Source: Simmondsia chinensis
Taxonomy: Eukaryota > Streptophyta > Magnoliopsida > Caryophyllales > Simmondsiaceae
Direction: 5' to 3'
DNA length: 64,000 bases
Assembly (NCBI GenBank): GCA_018398585.1
Contig: JAGTTD010000001.1
Coordinates: forward strand, 13,270,501-13,334,500
The notes under the pieces are model-generated. The model searched no databases. It saw only the letters and a program-made list of their open reading frames with translations, and was not told where the DNA came from. Positions 32,219 through 42,031 of this stretch are shown here, in pieces; within the stretch, counting starts at the first letter, position 1; each line of letters begins with the position of its first letter. Both the position numbers and the translations under genes were made by a program.

Positions 32219-32260
32219 ATTGTGGTATCAGAGAAAAAGGTTATGAACTTGACCCTTAAC
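32219..32260 (+). other. Gy-2 primer binding site and short leader
   Basis: TGGTATCAGAG at 32223-32233 is the initiator tRNA-Met complement. The gag ATG follows at 32261 after a very short leader, in contrast to the long copia leaders in the window. Confidence 0.8.
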
Positions 32261-32480
32261 GATGGTTGGAAATCAAACCGAACCTTTGAAGAAACGTCAG
32301 GCTAGCGAACGCATTGCTAGGCTTGAGGAAGTTGTTGGCTCCAACATGGAAGATGGAAGCAATCCCCCTTCGGGAATAATTTTTGCTAATCTAAAATCTC
32401 TATCAAATGATATCTAAACCCTCAAATAATTAATGAATGATTTCCTTGAGGCCCATAGGACCCCTTCTCCATCAGCCCTA
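32261..32480 (+). pseudogene. gag: Gy-2 gag, N-terminal segment
   Basis: Starts MVGNQTEPLKKRQASER, followed by RLEEVVGSN, PPSGIIFANLKSLSNDI, two stops, then RTPSPSAL, parallel to the Gy-1 gag start (LPSGTVLGAMKSFSNDIGS and RTPSPVPTPP). It is split by Reina-2 at the CCCTA target duplication. Confidence 0.8.
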
Positions 32481-32831
32481 TGTTAAGATCGAGATTAAAT
32501 CTTGACCCTAACCTAAGATAAAGAGAGTATGGGGTGAGAAAGAAGTTAAGGAGATGAGAAAATAGAGAGAGTTAGATGAGAGAAAGAAGGTTTAATCTCA
32601 AAGAGATTGGTTTGATATTTCATTGAATGAGTATGAATTACACAAGATCACCTACTTATAAGAATCTAGATACATTGAACTAAGACTCACAAGCCCAACC
32701 GACTCTCTAATCAGCCGCCAACTCTGACCAGCTGGACTAACCGCCTAACCGACCTTTGGCGCCAAACTACAATTCAAACAATACAAGCATACGGCTCCTT
32801 ATTACATCATAAACGAATAAGAAACATAACA
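32481..32831 (-). repeat. Reina-2 3' LTR
   Basis: TGTTAAGATCGAGATT to AAGAAACATAACA. It pairs with 37914-38264. Confidence 0.92.
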
Positions 32832-32846
32832 ATCCCCTCCCCTTAA
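32832..32846 (-). other. Reina-2 polypurine tract
   Basis: Minus-strand TTAAGGGGAGGGGAT lies immediately before the 3' LTR. Confidence 0.8.
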
Positions 32847-32864
32847 AACATTCTTGTCCTCAAG

Positions 32865-33321
32865 AATGAAAAGAAGGAAATTGACTCAACAAAAATTGCT
32901 TCTCTTCCCAAGTGGTGAAAGATTCATCCAAATTGCACCAGCTTACTCGAACTTCCTGTCTGTTGGGACCATTTGCTGTTGCCTGCTTAACTTCCACCAC
33001 TGCAGCTGGCTGTAAGATCAAGGACCCATTGGAACCCACCTCTGGAGGGCCTGGAGAAGATATGTGACCTTTTTTAACCTACTTTTTAAGAAGTCAAACA
33101 TGAAAGACAGGGTGAATATATGAATCGGGTGGAAGCTCCGGCTTGTAAGCCACCTTGCTAATTCTCTCCAAAACCTTGTAAGGTCCAAAGAATCGTGCAC
33201 AAAGCTTGACATTCTTCCTTACAACTGCGGTAGACTGCCTATAAGGCTGTAGTTTCAGATATACCATATCACCCACCTCAAAATTTTTGTCTACTCTCTT
33301 GCGATCTGCATACCACTTCAT
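32865..33321 (-). pseudogene. pol: Reina-2 integrase C-terminus and chromodomain
   Basis: 33094-33321 encodes [30 protein letters not shown] and [15 protein letters not shown], the GPY/F module. A stop follows (about 33091), then SLILQPAAVVEV and the chromodomain EVRVSWCNLDESFTTWEEK (32890-32960), ending FPSFHS at about 32865. As in Reina-1 the last codons run up to the polypurine tract. Confidence 0.8.
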
Positions 33322-33333
33322 TCGAGCATGGGA

Positions 33334-34293
33334 CTAACTGAGATTATTCTTAAACTGCAGCATAAGATGTTTCCTTTGCTGCACCAATTTAGAAACCTCA
33401 GCCACATGTGTCTCAACTCCTTGCAACATCAATGGAGTGGGTGGATCATACCCATACAATTCCTTGAAAGGTGTAGTACCCAATGATGCATGGAAGTGGG
33501 TATTATACCAAAATTCCGCCAAAGAGAGCCATCTTCCTCACACCTTAGGATGGCTAAACACCATGCTTCTAAGGTATTGCTCAATGCATTGATTGACCCT
33601 CTCAGTCTGACCGTCGGTTTGAGGGTGGTAAAATTAGCTAAGGACCAAAGTTGCTCCCAAGAGACTAAACAACTCCTTCCAAAAACGACTTGTAAAGAGC
33701 TTGTCCCTATCAGAAATGATGGATTGAGGCAATCCATGGAGCTTATAGATGTTATCAAGGAACACACGAGCTAACTTCTCAGCAGTCACAGGTCGAGCCA
33801 AAGCAATGAAATGACCAAATTTGGTGAATCGATCAACTACTACCCAGATCACCTCTTTCCCCTCTGACTTAGGCAATCCCTCAATGAAATCCATGCTTAT
33901 GTGCTGCCATATACCCTCCGGAATAGGTAAGGTTTGGAGAAGTCCTTGGTATCTATGATCACCAAGCTTAGTTTTTTGCCAAACCTCACAACTTCGCACA
34001 AAGTTTGACACTTCTTTCTTCATTCCCGGCCAACTGAAGTGAACCTTCAGCCTCTGATACGTTCCTTCCATGCTAGAATGGCCTCCCCATGAAGAATCAT
34101 GAGCAGCACTGATAACATGTTGTCTCAGATCAGTAGAGATGCCAATATACAACTTCCCCTGAATTTTGATAATTCCTCGGATCACAGAAACCTTTGCACC
34201 AGCAACCAAATTGCTCGCCTTACCCAAACTGACAGATGCTATACTTTCCTGTGCAAATGAATCATTCTCATAGGACTGATGTACTTCTTCCAT
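33334..34293 (-). pseudogene. pol: Reina-2 integrase core
   Basis: The 219-residue frame 33634-34293 carries the zinc domain (GGHSSMEGTYQRLKVHF, SCEVWQKTK; one Cys of the CxxC pair is Trp) and two catalytic Asp residues (SMDFIEGLPK, IISDRDKLF). After a break the third block ([13 protein letters not shown]) lies in another frame near 33560-33610. 33334-33522 continues with MAEFWYNTHFHASLGTTPF, the downstream integrase block. The overlap with RT at 34239-34293 is a frameshift, not overlapping genes. Confidence 0.85.
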
Positions 34294-35576
34294 CCAAGCA
34301 AGAGAACTGAAATGGCCCCAAGAGAGCCCTGCTCATAGTCCTCAAACCTACGCGACAGTGCATCTGCTGCAATGTTTTCCTTCCCTTTCTTATACTCAAT
34401 GTCATAATCAAGCCCCAACATGTTCATCAGCCCTTTTCTCTGTATCCGTGTGACAATTTTCTGTTCTAATAAATGCTTGAGACTTTGATGATCAGTCTTG
34501 ATGATAAAATGATGCCCATCCAAGTAGTGCCTCCATTTTCCCACAGCAAGCAGAATTGTAAGGTACTCTTTCTCATACGTGGAAAGTGTTTGATGTTTTG
34601 CACTCAATGCCTGGCTAAGATAAGCTATAGGCCTCCCTCCTCGTGACAACACTGCCCCAACACCGCTTCCACATGCATCAGTCTCCAATACAAAGCTTGA
34701 AGTAAAATCGGGCATGGCCAAAACAGGTGCTCTGCACATGGCCGCCTTAAGAGCTTCAAAAGCAATCTGAGCTTCATCCGACCATATGAAAGCATCTTTC
34801 TTCAACAAATCTGTGAGTGGCTTGGCCATAGCACCATACCCTGCTACAAATTTGCAGTAATACCTTGTCAACCCCAAAAAACCCCTCAATTGCTTCAAGT
34901 TCACCGGAACAGGCCACTCCCTCATGTCTTGGACCTTTGAGGGATCAGTGGAAACCCCTTCACAAGAGATCACTTGGCCAAGGTATTCCAAATGAGTTTG
35001 AGCAAAAGAACACTTGGCCAACTTAGCATACAACTTGTGCTCACGCATGACCAGAAACACTTCCCTCAAATGCTTCAAATGCTCCTCGAACGATGCACTG
35101 TAAACCAAAATGTCATCAAAGAGGACCAACACAAATTTTCTAAGGAATTTTTTGAAGACATCGTTCATAAGAGCTTGGAATGTTGCCAGCGTGTTTGTCA
35201 AGCCAAATGGAATGACCACAAACTCAAAGTGTCCATGATGTGTCCGGAATGCTATCTTGTACACATCGTGCTCTTCCACTCTAATTTGATGATAGCCTTG
35301 CCATAGATCCAGCTTGGAAAAGACTTGAGCTCCATACAACTCATCTAGCAAATCATCTATAACTGGTATAGGGAACTTGTCCTTTACAGTCATAGAGTTG
35401 AGCTGTCTATAATCAATACACATTTGACCCGTGCCATCCTTTTTCTTGAAAAGAATAACCGGAGAGGTAAAGGGGCTGTGACTTTGCCGTATAAAGTTGG
35501 GCTTAAGCAAATCATTAACTTGCTTCTCAATTTCCGACCTCTGAGCATGAGGATATCCGTAAGGCCTAAGCCTCAC
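34239..35576 (-). pseudogene. pol: Reina-2 reverse transcriptase and RNase H
   Basis: A 445-residue uninterrupted frame, the longest in the window. It begins YGYPHAQRSEIEKQV, then [28 protein letters not shown] (R to W), IPFGLTNTLATFQ and catalytic [10 protein letters not shown]. RNase H: FVLETDACGSGVGAVL with the first Asp intact, [27 protein letters not shown] and AADALSRRFED. RT and RNase H catalytic residues are all present, so this module decayed less than its neighbours. Confidence 0.9.
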
Positions 35577-35630
35577 TAGTTCTGCATCACTCTTGAGGGG
35601 AATAACATGGTCTAAACTCCTCTTGGGAGG

Positions 35631-36965
35631 TCAAGACTTGGGAACCTCGAACAAATCCTCAAACGCCTTGATAACTGCCTGCACTTCTGGCTCGGTAATG
35701 CTCACCATTTCAGAAGGAGCCATAGCAAACAACTGGCCTACCCATTGAAATGCACATTTCTTGAATCCCTTCTTCAACTTGCTCCCTTTAATTACTTGCA
35801 ATTGAGCTTGCTCTGTAATACCTTGCAATGTAACCTTAGAGCCTTGTATTTCAAAGGAAACCGTGAGATTAGCATAATCAAACAACACAGGACTATAAGT
35901 TCTCATCCAATCGACCCCAGGCACCATGTCACACCCTCCTAAAGGAAGGATTCTAAAGTCATAACTGAACTTGCGGTCCTACATAAACCAATAGAACCGT
36001 TGGCACTTGTTTTGAGTCATAAGAGATTTCCCATCAGCCATGGTGATAGCAAGAGGGTGAGTTTTAATCACTTCATGACCCACTTTCTTGACCACTTTAG
36101 GATCAACAAAGATATGGGTACTACCACTATAAATGAGGATGATGATAGACCTTTTACCAACCTTCCCTTTTATTCGGATTGTGCTATGAGCCCCATTACC
36201 AGTTAAAGCTTTCATTGAAATTTCCATTGCAGCATCATCCAAGTTTTCCTCGATGCCCTGATCTGAATCAGCACCACCACCCTCAATCTCCTCACCATCA
36301 GAGAGTTCTCCAGCACTAACCCCTTCAGCAGACATAAGAAACTTTGGGTTACACTTGTGGCCAAATTGATAAGGTTGATTACACCGGTAACACATTCTCT
36401 GCTGCTGCTTATCATCAGATCTGTTGGTCCTAAACCTGACAGATCCTTGCTGTGGTTTGGAGCTGCTACCACGAGATCTGGAAACATCACTTGAAGACAG
36501 AATGGTCGATTCATAAAGCTTGGCTTTAGTATAAGCCATAGACAATGTTGTAGGATCAACGGCTTTAACCAAATTCTTCACCTTGGGCTTCAAGCCACTT
36601 ATGAAAGCTGATACATAGTATGACTCTGAGGCTTGGATTTCAGTTATAATGCTGGCCCGGAGATTCTCAAACCTGGTCATATAATCTCTCACAGATGTCT
36701 TCTGCTTCACCTTATTGAATTTATCCACAATATCACTGTCATCCTCATCGCTATACTGGTCACACAATTCTTTTGCAAACTTAGTCCATGTGAGAGAAGG
36801 ATTGCTTTTCATCAAGCTATAAAACCACACTTCATGATCACCAAGAAGGTATACTGCAGCAATTTGCACCTTTTCAGATTCATCAATGCTGTAGAAATGG
36901 AAGTAACATTCACACCTCCTTAGCCATGAATGAGGTTGTTTCCCATCAAAGGCATCAATTTGCAC
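35631..36965 (-). pseudogene. gag-pol: Reina-2 gag core, zinc knuckle and protease
   Basis: The frame 35979-36965 has gag core (DAFDGKQPHSWLRRCECYF, ELCDQYSDEDDSD, YYVSAFISGLKPKVKN), zinc knuckle CYRCNQPYQFGHKC, and protease with ILIYSGSTHIFVDP. The catalytic Asp of DSG is Tyr. A stop (about 35976-35978) separates 35631-35927, which continues with VPGVDWMRTYSPVLF and ends in the linker to RT (AFEDLFEVPKS). Confidence 0.88.
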
Positions 36966-37180
36966 CCGAGGCTATCTATGGCCATTATTTCTGCTATTGG
37001 ATGACTCCTCATTACTGCTTGAACGCTGTTGATGCCAATAATCCGGCGGTCTATCCAATTGTTCCACATTCACTCCCCTCGATCTCTAAGTCTCCTCAAT
37101 TTCAGTGGCTCGAACTTCAGGACCTGCATTCCAGTTTGAAGGTTAAGGCTGCACATGTTCACTGCGACCTTGCCTATCAG

Positions 37181-37735
37181 TCATCTCAACCTCATGAACT
37201 CAATCTTGAGCTCTAACATCAACACCGGCATTAACCACAGGAGTGTGATCATTTTGTCTCGCTTCATCAGAAGATCTGGATTGGCTTGTAGAGCACTAGC
37301 AGGCAATAATGGCTCCGGAACAACAGGACTTGGACTCCTAATCCGCTCTTGAGTCTCTGCTAACTTCACTTCCAGCAGCTGCATTTGCTGATCAAACCAC
37401 TGGTTGATCCTCTCCTCCAATTCTTGTGATTGTCGCATGACCTGATCCGAAATCTTAGCCTCCACCTGCTGAGTTCGCTGACCAAACTTCACATCGGCTT
37501 GCTGATTCATTTGCTGAAATAATTTAGCGTTAGATTGCTTGAATTGATCAAGCATTACCTGGAACTTACTGTCTAATTTATTGTCCAATTGTGCATTCGT
37601 AACCAAATCCCGACCTATTGCACCACTGCGGCCAACAACATCAGCATATGTAGATTTAGCAGCTGGCTTAGCTGCTGCTGATCTTGTGGTAACTCCCTCG
37701 GTCAATGCAATCTTGGCTGAATCCATAGTTATCAC
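37181..37735 (-). pseudogene. gag: Reina-2 gag N-terminal part
   Basis: A 184-residue frame starting MITMDSAKIALTEGVTTRS. It is glutamine-rich and predicted coiled (QQMNQQADVKFGQRTQQ, QELEERINQWFDQQMQLL). The first ATG lies 3 codons before MDSAKIAL, and the latter is probably the real start. Stops separate it from the core. Confidence 0.7.
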
Positions 37736-37913
37736 TATGATTCAAGTGTATATATTTTATTTTTAACACTTTTTTTAATGTCAATTTTAAGTAACTGCAA
37801 GCACTTGTCCTCAGAATTCAGGATTGAATTCCTAAGCAATTTGGAATGCGATCAAGGGATATTTGATATCAAATCCGTTTGAATTGGAAGCCAAATGTGG
37901 CTCTGATACCAAT
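37736..37913 (-). other. Reina-2 leader and primer binding site
   Basis: GCTCTGATACCA at 37900-37911 is complementary to initiator tRNA-Met. The leader between it and the gag start is short and T-rich. Confidence 0.75.
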
Positions 37914-38264
37914 TGTTAAGATCGAGATTAAATCTTGACCTTAACCTAAGATAAAGAAAATATGGGATGAGAAAGAAGTGAAAGAGATGAGAAAATAGAG
38001 AGAGTTAGATAAGAGAAAGAAGGTTTAATCTCGAAGGGATTGGTTTGATATTTCATTGAATGTGTATGAATTACACAAGATCACCTACTTATAAGAATCT
38101 AGATACATTGAACTAAGACTCACAAGCCCAACCGACTCTCTAATCAGCCGCCAACTCTGACCAGCTGGACTAACTGCCTAACCAACCTTTGGCGCCAAAC
38201 TACAATTCAAACAATGCAAGCATACGGCACCTTATTACATCATAAACGAATAAGAAATATAACA
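37914..38264 (-). repeat. Reina-2 5' LTR
   Basis: Pairs with 32481-32831 and is followed by the target duplication CCCTA (38265-38269). Confidence 0.92.
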
Positions 38265-38316
38265 CCCTAGTCCCTCCAAATGTGTATTGTAGGGCCACTT
38301 CCACTGCGGGTGGCAC
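38265..38316 (+). pseudogene. gag: Gy-2 gag, middle segment between insertions
   Basis: Once Reina-2 is removed this continues gag with LVPPNVYCRATSTAGGT, parallel to TPPNVFRRLGPNG of Gy-1. It ends at the (AAC)n of LINE-2. Confidence 0.7.
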
Positions 38317-38356
38317 CTCACAACAACAACAACAACAACAACAAGGGCTCCCGTAG

Positions 38357-38390
38357 AAGCGGGGTGGGGGGGGGCGGGGGGGGGGGGGGA
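38357..38390 (+). repeat. G-run in the LINE-2 3' UTR
   Basis: A stretch of more than 25 G residues broken by single T and C. In LINE-1 and the SINE the same place holds a 6-base run. On the transcript strand it would be a C-run, and the plus strand has G-quadruplex potential. Confidence 0.7.
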
Positions 38391-38739
38391 ATGATGTACG
38401 CAGCCTTCCCCCTTCAAGGTGTTAAACTTGAAGAGAGGCTGTTTTTGAGGACCCCCAACCTAAGAGACATGTCGTCGTCGCATCATAGCAACCTGTGAGG
38501 AATAGGGGGCAGCAATGCATAAGAGTAGGACAAAGCATAAAGTGAGTATTATGAAGCATAACGCTTTAGAGGAGACTTCAAGGCAATATCATGTGCCACA
38601 CGGCATACAAATAAGCAAATAAGCAAGTAAACAGATAGTAAACAGATAGACAGATAGGTGCACCCTAATGGGTACTATACCTAGGAACACTAGTATAGCA
38701 GAATAAGCAGCGGTATGAGACCGCTACATCCACTACTCC

Positions 38740-39945
38740 TATGCTAGTCCTTCATCTAGCTCTATCTGTATTTATCTCTATCACAGGCCATCTCCTCCTG
38801 CAGGTTTAGGTGGCTGGGTGAGGTCCTGCCGTATTGCTACAGTTATCCCTTCTTTGGCCTGCTTCTTCCTCTCCTACCTAGCGTGGTACGGAGCTGATTG
38901 CATCTCCTAACTGGAGCAGTGGTTGGTCTCCTTGTAATGTAACGTGTTCGAACTACTACAACATTGTTCGGATGCTCCTATCCTACTATATCGGATACAC
39001 CTATTCTAGTCCTCCACAGAGCTCTGTCTAGAGCTATCTCTTCGTTTAGGTTAAGATAGGTGAGATCCTGTCGAATTATCTCTATCCAACTCTTTTTTGG
39101 CCGTTCTCTCCCTCTCTTCCCGTCTATTACGTGGAGTTGTTGACATCTCCTGACAGGGGCAGTGCTAGGTCTCCTTCTAACGTGCCCAAACCACCGTAGT
39201 CGTTGCTCCCTCAACTTATCTTCTATTGGGGCGACGCCTAATTTAGTTCTTATGACCTCATTTCTGATCCTGTCCCTCCTTGTGTGCCCACACATCCACC
39301 TCAGCATCCTCATCTCCGCCACCCTCATCTTTTGTGTTTGATGACACTTTAGTGGCCAGCACTCTACCCCGTATGACATAGCTGGTCTCAGTACCGTCTT
39401 ATAGTATTTACCCTTTAGCTTTAGTGGGAACTTCATATCACACAATATCGCCAAGGCCATTCTCTATTTATGACAACCCACTTTAATCCTATTGTTGACA
39501 TCTACGTCCACTTCGCCGTCTTTTTATACCATGGAACCCAAGTATTTAAAGCTTTCTGAGGTATGTTCTCTGATCCAATTCGTACGACTGCTGCGCTTGG
39601 CATGGTAGGGGTGTTGTACTTAAGTTCCATATATTTTGTCTTCGATATACTGAGCCTTAGACCTTTAGATTCTAAGGCCCTCCTCCAGAGTTCTAGTTTT
39701 TCATTCACCTCAATTGTGGACTCTCCCACCAGGACTATATCGTCCGCAAAAAGCATGCACCAAGGCACATCCCCTTGGATGTGCTTAGTGAGCTTGTCCA
39801 TCACGAAATTGAACAGAAAGGGACTCAGGGCTGATCCTTGATGTACCCCTATTGTAATGGAAAAAAGTGTCTGTCTTCCCTCCTGTAGTGCGCACACTAG
39901 TTTGAGCGTCTTCATACATGTCCTTGATGACCCATATGTAGGACT
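38740..39945 (-). pseudogene. RTE-type LINE reverse transcriptase, 3' half, disrupted
   Basis: 39502-39940: VIKDMYEDAQTS, GVHQGSALSPFLFNFVMD, catalytic CMLFADDIVLVGES, KLELWRRALESKG. 38978-39460: FPLKLKGKYYKTVLRPAMSYG, KMRVAEMRMLRWMCGHT and RLRWFGHVRRRP. Then RGRERPKKSWIEIIRQDL and ALDRALWRTRI. FADD is intact. Part of the C-terminal region (about 38740-38960) is a second, diverged copy of about 38990-39200. Confidence 0.8.
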
Positions 39946-40800
39946 TGTGGAGGCCTCAAATATGAGACCCTCTAATATGAGGCCCTCAAATGAGACCCTT
40001 GACCCTATCATCGAGTCCCTACAAAATGAGATTTTAGTATTAAGGAGAGCCATTGACAATGGTTCTCAAAGTTTAGAGAAGCGGGGATTTAAAGTCCCCA
40101 CACCGAGATCTTATGAGACCGATCGGAGTGCCCGAACCCTTGAAAACTTTCTGTGGGACATGGAGAAATACTTTAGTGCAACACGGGTGAGGGAAGAAGA
40201 CAAGGTCGTGATAGCATCCATGCACCTTGCTGGGGATGCGAAGATATGGTGGAGAGCTAGGGTGTCGGATGATCGCGCTGCTGGCCATCCTGTAATCAGC
40301 ATGTGGGACATACTAAAGACGGAGCTTCAGAACCAATTCCTACCATTGAACACCTCTTGGATGGCACGGGAGGCATTGAAGAACCTGAGATAGACCAATT
40401 CGGTCCATGAGTATGTTAAATCCTTTTAATCTTTGTTGTTAGACATATGACAAATTATTCAACTTTGTATCATACCTTAAACCGGGGCCCAAATTGAGAT
40501 GCGTAGGCAAAGAGTCTCTGACCTTGCCACCGCTATCGTTGTGGCTGACGGTTTAGTGGACCTAAAATCAAACGGGGCTGGGGACAAGGGAAAACAACTG
40601 GTTTCCTTCAAAAAGAGAAAGAAAGAGTATAAGCCCAAATGGAATTGAAACAACGAACCTAAATCCCCTCAAGCGGGCCCTTTCCAAGGGCACATTTAAG
40701 AAAAATGCACTGGCTCCCTAAAAAGCCAAAAACGGGAGTGACTTGCTTTATTTGTGAGGGTCCTCATTTTGCTAGAGAGTGTCCAAAGAAATAACATTTA
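39946..40800 (+). pseudogene. gag: Gy-2 gag, main segment
   Basis: After LINE-2 the frame continues NMRPSN (twice, a small duplication), ETLDPIIESLQNEILVLRR, FKVPTPRSYE, LENFLWDMEKYFSA, VREEDKVVIASMHLAGDAK and WWRARVSDDRAAG up to a stop at about 40391. Further blocks (SVHEYVKSF, EMRRQRVSDLATAIVVADG) follow in shifted frames. The zinc knuckle CFICEGPHFAREC (40744-40783) is intact here, unlike in Gy-1. Confidence 0.85.
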
Positions 40801-40818
40801 AATGCTATAAGTGATGAA

Positions 40819-41277
40819 GTGCAAGAAGAGGATCAACAAACTCAAAGTGATGACTTTAGGGCAACATCCTTACGGTTGCTTAACGCTATTTGTAAGGAGA
40901 CCCCTTCGTTGGAAGGATTAATGTACTTTGGTGTGCGTTTGAATGGTACCCCGATAGTGGTTATGGCTGATACGAGAGCTTCCCATAATTTTCTGAATTC
41001 TAAGTCTGCCGAAAAATTGAAATTGAACTTGGTGCCTTCCGATGTCAGATTTAGGGCCGTAAATTCCAGTGCCATAGCGACCAAGGGTAGGACCGTAGGT
41101 GTGACCCTAAGAGTGGCAGATTGGGTAGGCAAATCGTACTTTACAGTGGTGGACATAGACGACTATGAATTAGTCCTAGGAAACGAGTTTTTCGGGGTAG
41201 CCAAAGCTTTGGTTACCCCACTCCTAGGAGGGATGATGATAAGTGACCCTACGAAACCTTGCTTTGTCAAGGCATGA
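40819..41277 (+). pseudogene. pol: Gy-2 aspartic protease region
   Basis: A 152-residue frame. The protease block reads GTPIVVMADTRASHNFL; relatives have DTGASHNF, so the catalytic Gly is Arg and activity should be lost. Later blocks AVNSSAIATKG and YELVLGNEFFGVAKA follow the usual VNG and G.D(W/F) positions. The start Met is simply the first in frame after the zinc knuckle stop. Confidence 0.8.
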
Positions 41278-41280
41278 TCT

Positions 41281-42031
41281 ATGACCTTGAACCCAATAGG
41301 ACCCCTAGAGATGCTATCAGCAATGCAAGTTAAGAAAGGATTTAAAAAGGGACACCCTATCTTTGTCATGACCTTAGTCGAGATTAAGCCCGGTAAGGAA
41401 GTTGAGGTACTAGACGTGGTTACAGATTTGCTGGACGTGTTCAGGGGCGTGATGCCCCCTGAACTCCCTAAGTGTTTACCTCCTAGGAGGGCCATTGATC
41501 AAAAAATTGAGCTGTAATTGGGCACGTGCCCCCTGCGCGTGTCCCATATCGTATGAGGGCTGCGGAGCTCGCTAAGCTCCGAAGGCAACTAAGGGAGTTG
41601 CTGGATGCAAGTTTTGTCCAACCCTTAAAGACATCATATGGTGCCCCTGGGCTATTCCAGAAGAAGTAGGATGGATCGCTGCGTATGTGCGTGGACTACC
41701 GGGACTTGAACAAAGTGACCGTCTGAAACAATTATCCAATTCCTCATGTTAACGATCTGTTCGATAGGCTGACCAAGGCCAAATATTTCACAAAGTTGGA
41801 CCTGCACTTGGGCTATTGATTGGTTCGGATTACGGAAGGGGACAAGCCCAGGACCACTTGTGTTACTCGTTATGGTTCTTTTGAATTTCGTGTAATGCCG
41901 TTTGGGCTCACTAATGCCCCGGCTACTTTTTGTAATTTAAAGAATGATGTCCTTTATAAGCATCTTGATCGCTTCGTTGTGGTTTATTTGGATGGTATTG
42001 TTGTATATTCAGAAACATTGGATGAACATGT
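41281..42031 (+). pseudogene. pol: Gy-2 reverse transcriptase, truncated by copia-B
   Basis: 41281-41517 is the protease-RT linker (DLLDVFRGVMPPELPKCLPPRR). 41518-41819 holds broken RT blocks (DASFVQPLKTSYGAP, MCVDYRDLNKVT, KLDLHLGY). From 41820, [25 protein letters not shown] and FVVVYLDGIVVYS follow: the YLDD catalytic motif is YLDG. The frame ends at DEHV, where the next base belongs to copia-B. Confidence 0.85.

Larger units (their letters stand above)
32481..38264 (-). mobile_element. Reina-2: chromodomain Ty3/gypsy element
   Basis: Two 351-bp LTRs (32481-32831 and 37914-38264) with a perfect 5-bp target duplication CCCTA (32476-32480, 38265-38269). Primer binding site at 37900-37911, polypurine tract at 32832-32846. 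Gag, protease, RT-RNase H, integrase and chromodomain occur in chromovirus order. LTRs differ at about 16-17 of 351 positions by eye. It is the most complete pol in the window, with a 445-residue RT frame, but the protease active site is lost. Confidence 0.92.
38316..39945 (-). mobile_element. LINE-2: 5'-truncated RTE-type LINE
   Basis: The (TTG)n tail (plus strand ACAACAAC, 38317-38342) and 3' UTR are followed by RT remnants up to about 39945, where the gag of Gy-2 resumes. Flanks GTGGCACCTCA and GTGGAGGCCTCA suggest an imperfect 11-12-bp target duplication. The 5' truncation falls inside RT (SYIWVIKDMYEDAQTS), so less is retained than in LINE-1. Confidence 0.75.
31149..42031 (+). mobile_element. 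Gy-2: Ty3/gypsy element, 3' end lost
   Basis: Same family as Gy-1 but plus-oriented. Its parts are LTR (31149-32218), primer binding site (32223-32233), gag (32261-32480, 38265-38316, 39946-40800), protease (40819-41277) and RT up to 42031. Reina-2 and LINE-2 interrupt gag, and the protein reads on across both. RT breaks off within YSETLDEHV at the edge of copia-B. Integrase and the 3' LTR are absent from the window. Confidence 0.85.

Noticed and set aside
34239..34293. Overlapping genes for RT and integrase in Reina-2 (and similar overlaps in Reina-1)
   Set aside because: Chromoviruses encode one polyprotein. The overlaps are frameshift mutations between pieces of a single former frame.
38280..38498. 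Plus-strand frame with poly-Asn and poly-Gly runs
   Set aside because: It translates the (AAC)n tail and G-run of LINE-2 in antisense.
39857..40393. Single host gene of 178 residues starting MEKSVCLPSC
   Set aside because: The first 30 codons are antisense LINE-2. The rest is Gy-2 gag, so the frame is a chance join at the LINE-2 boundary.
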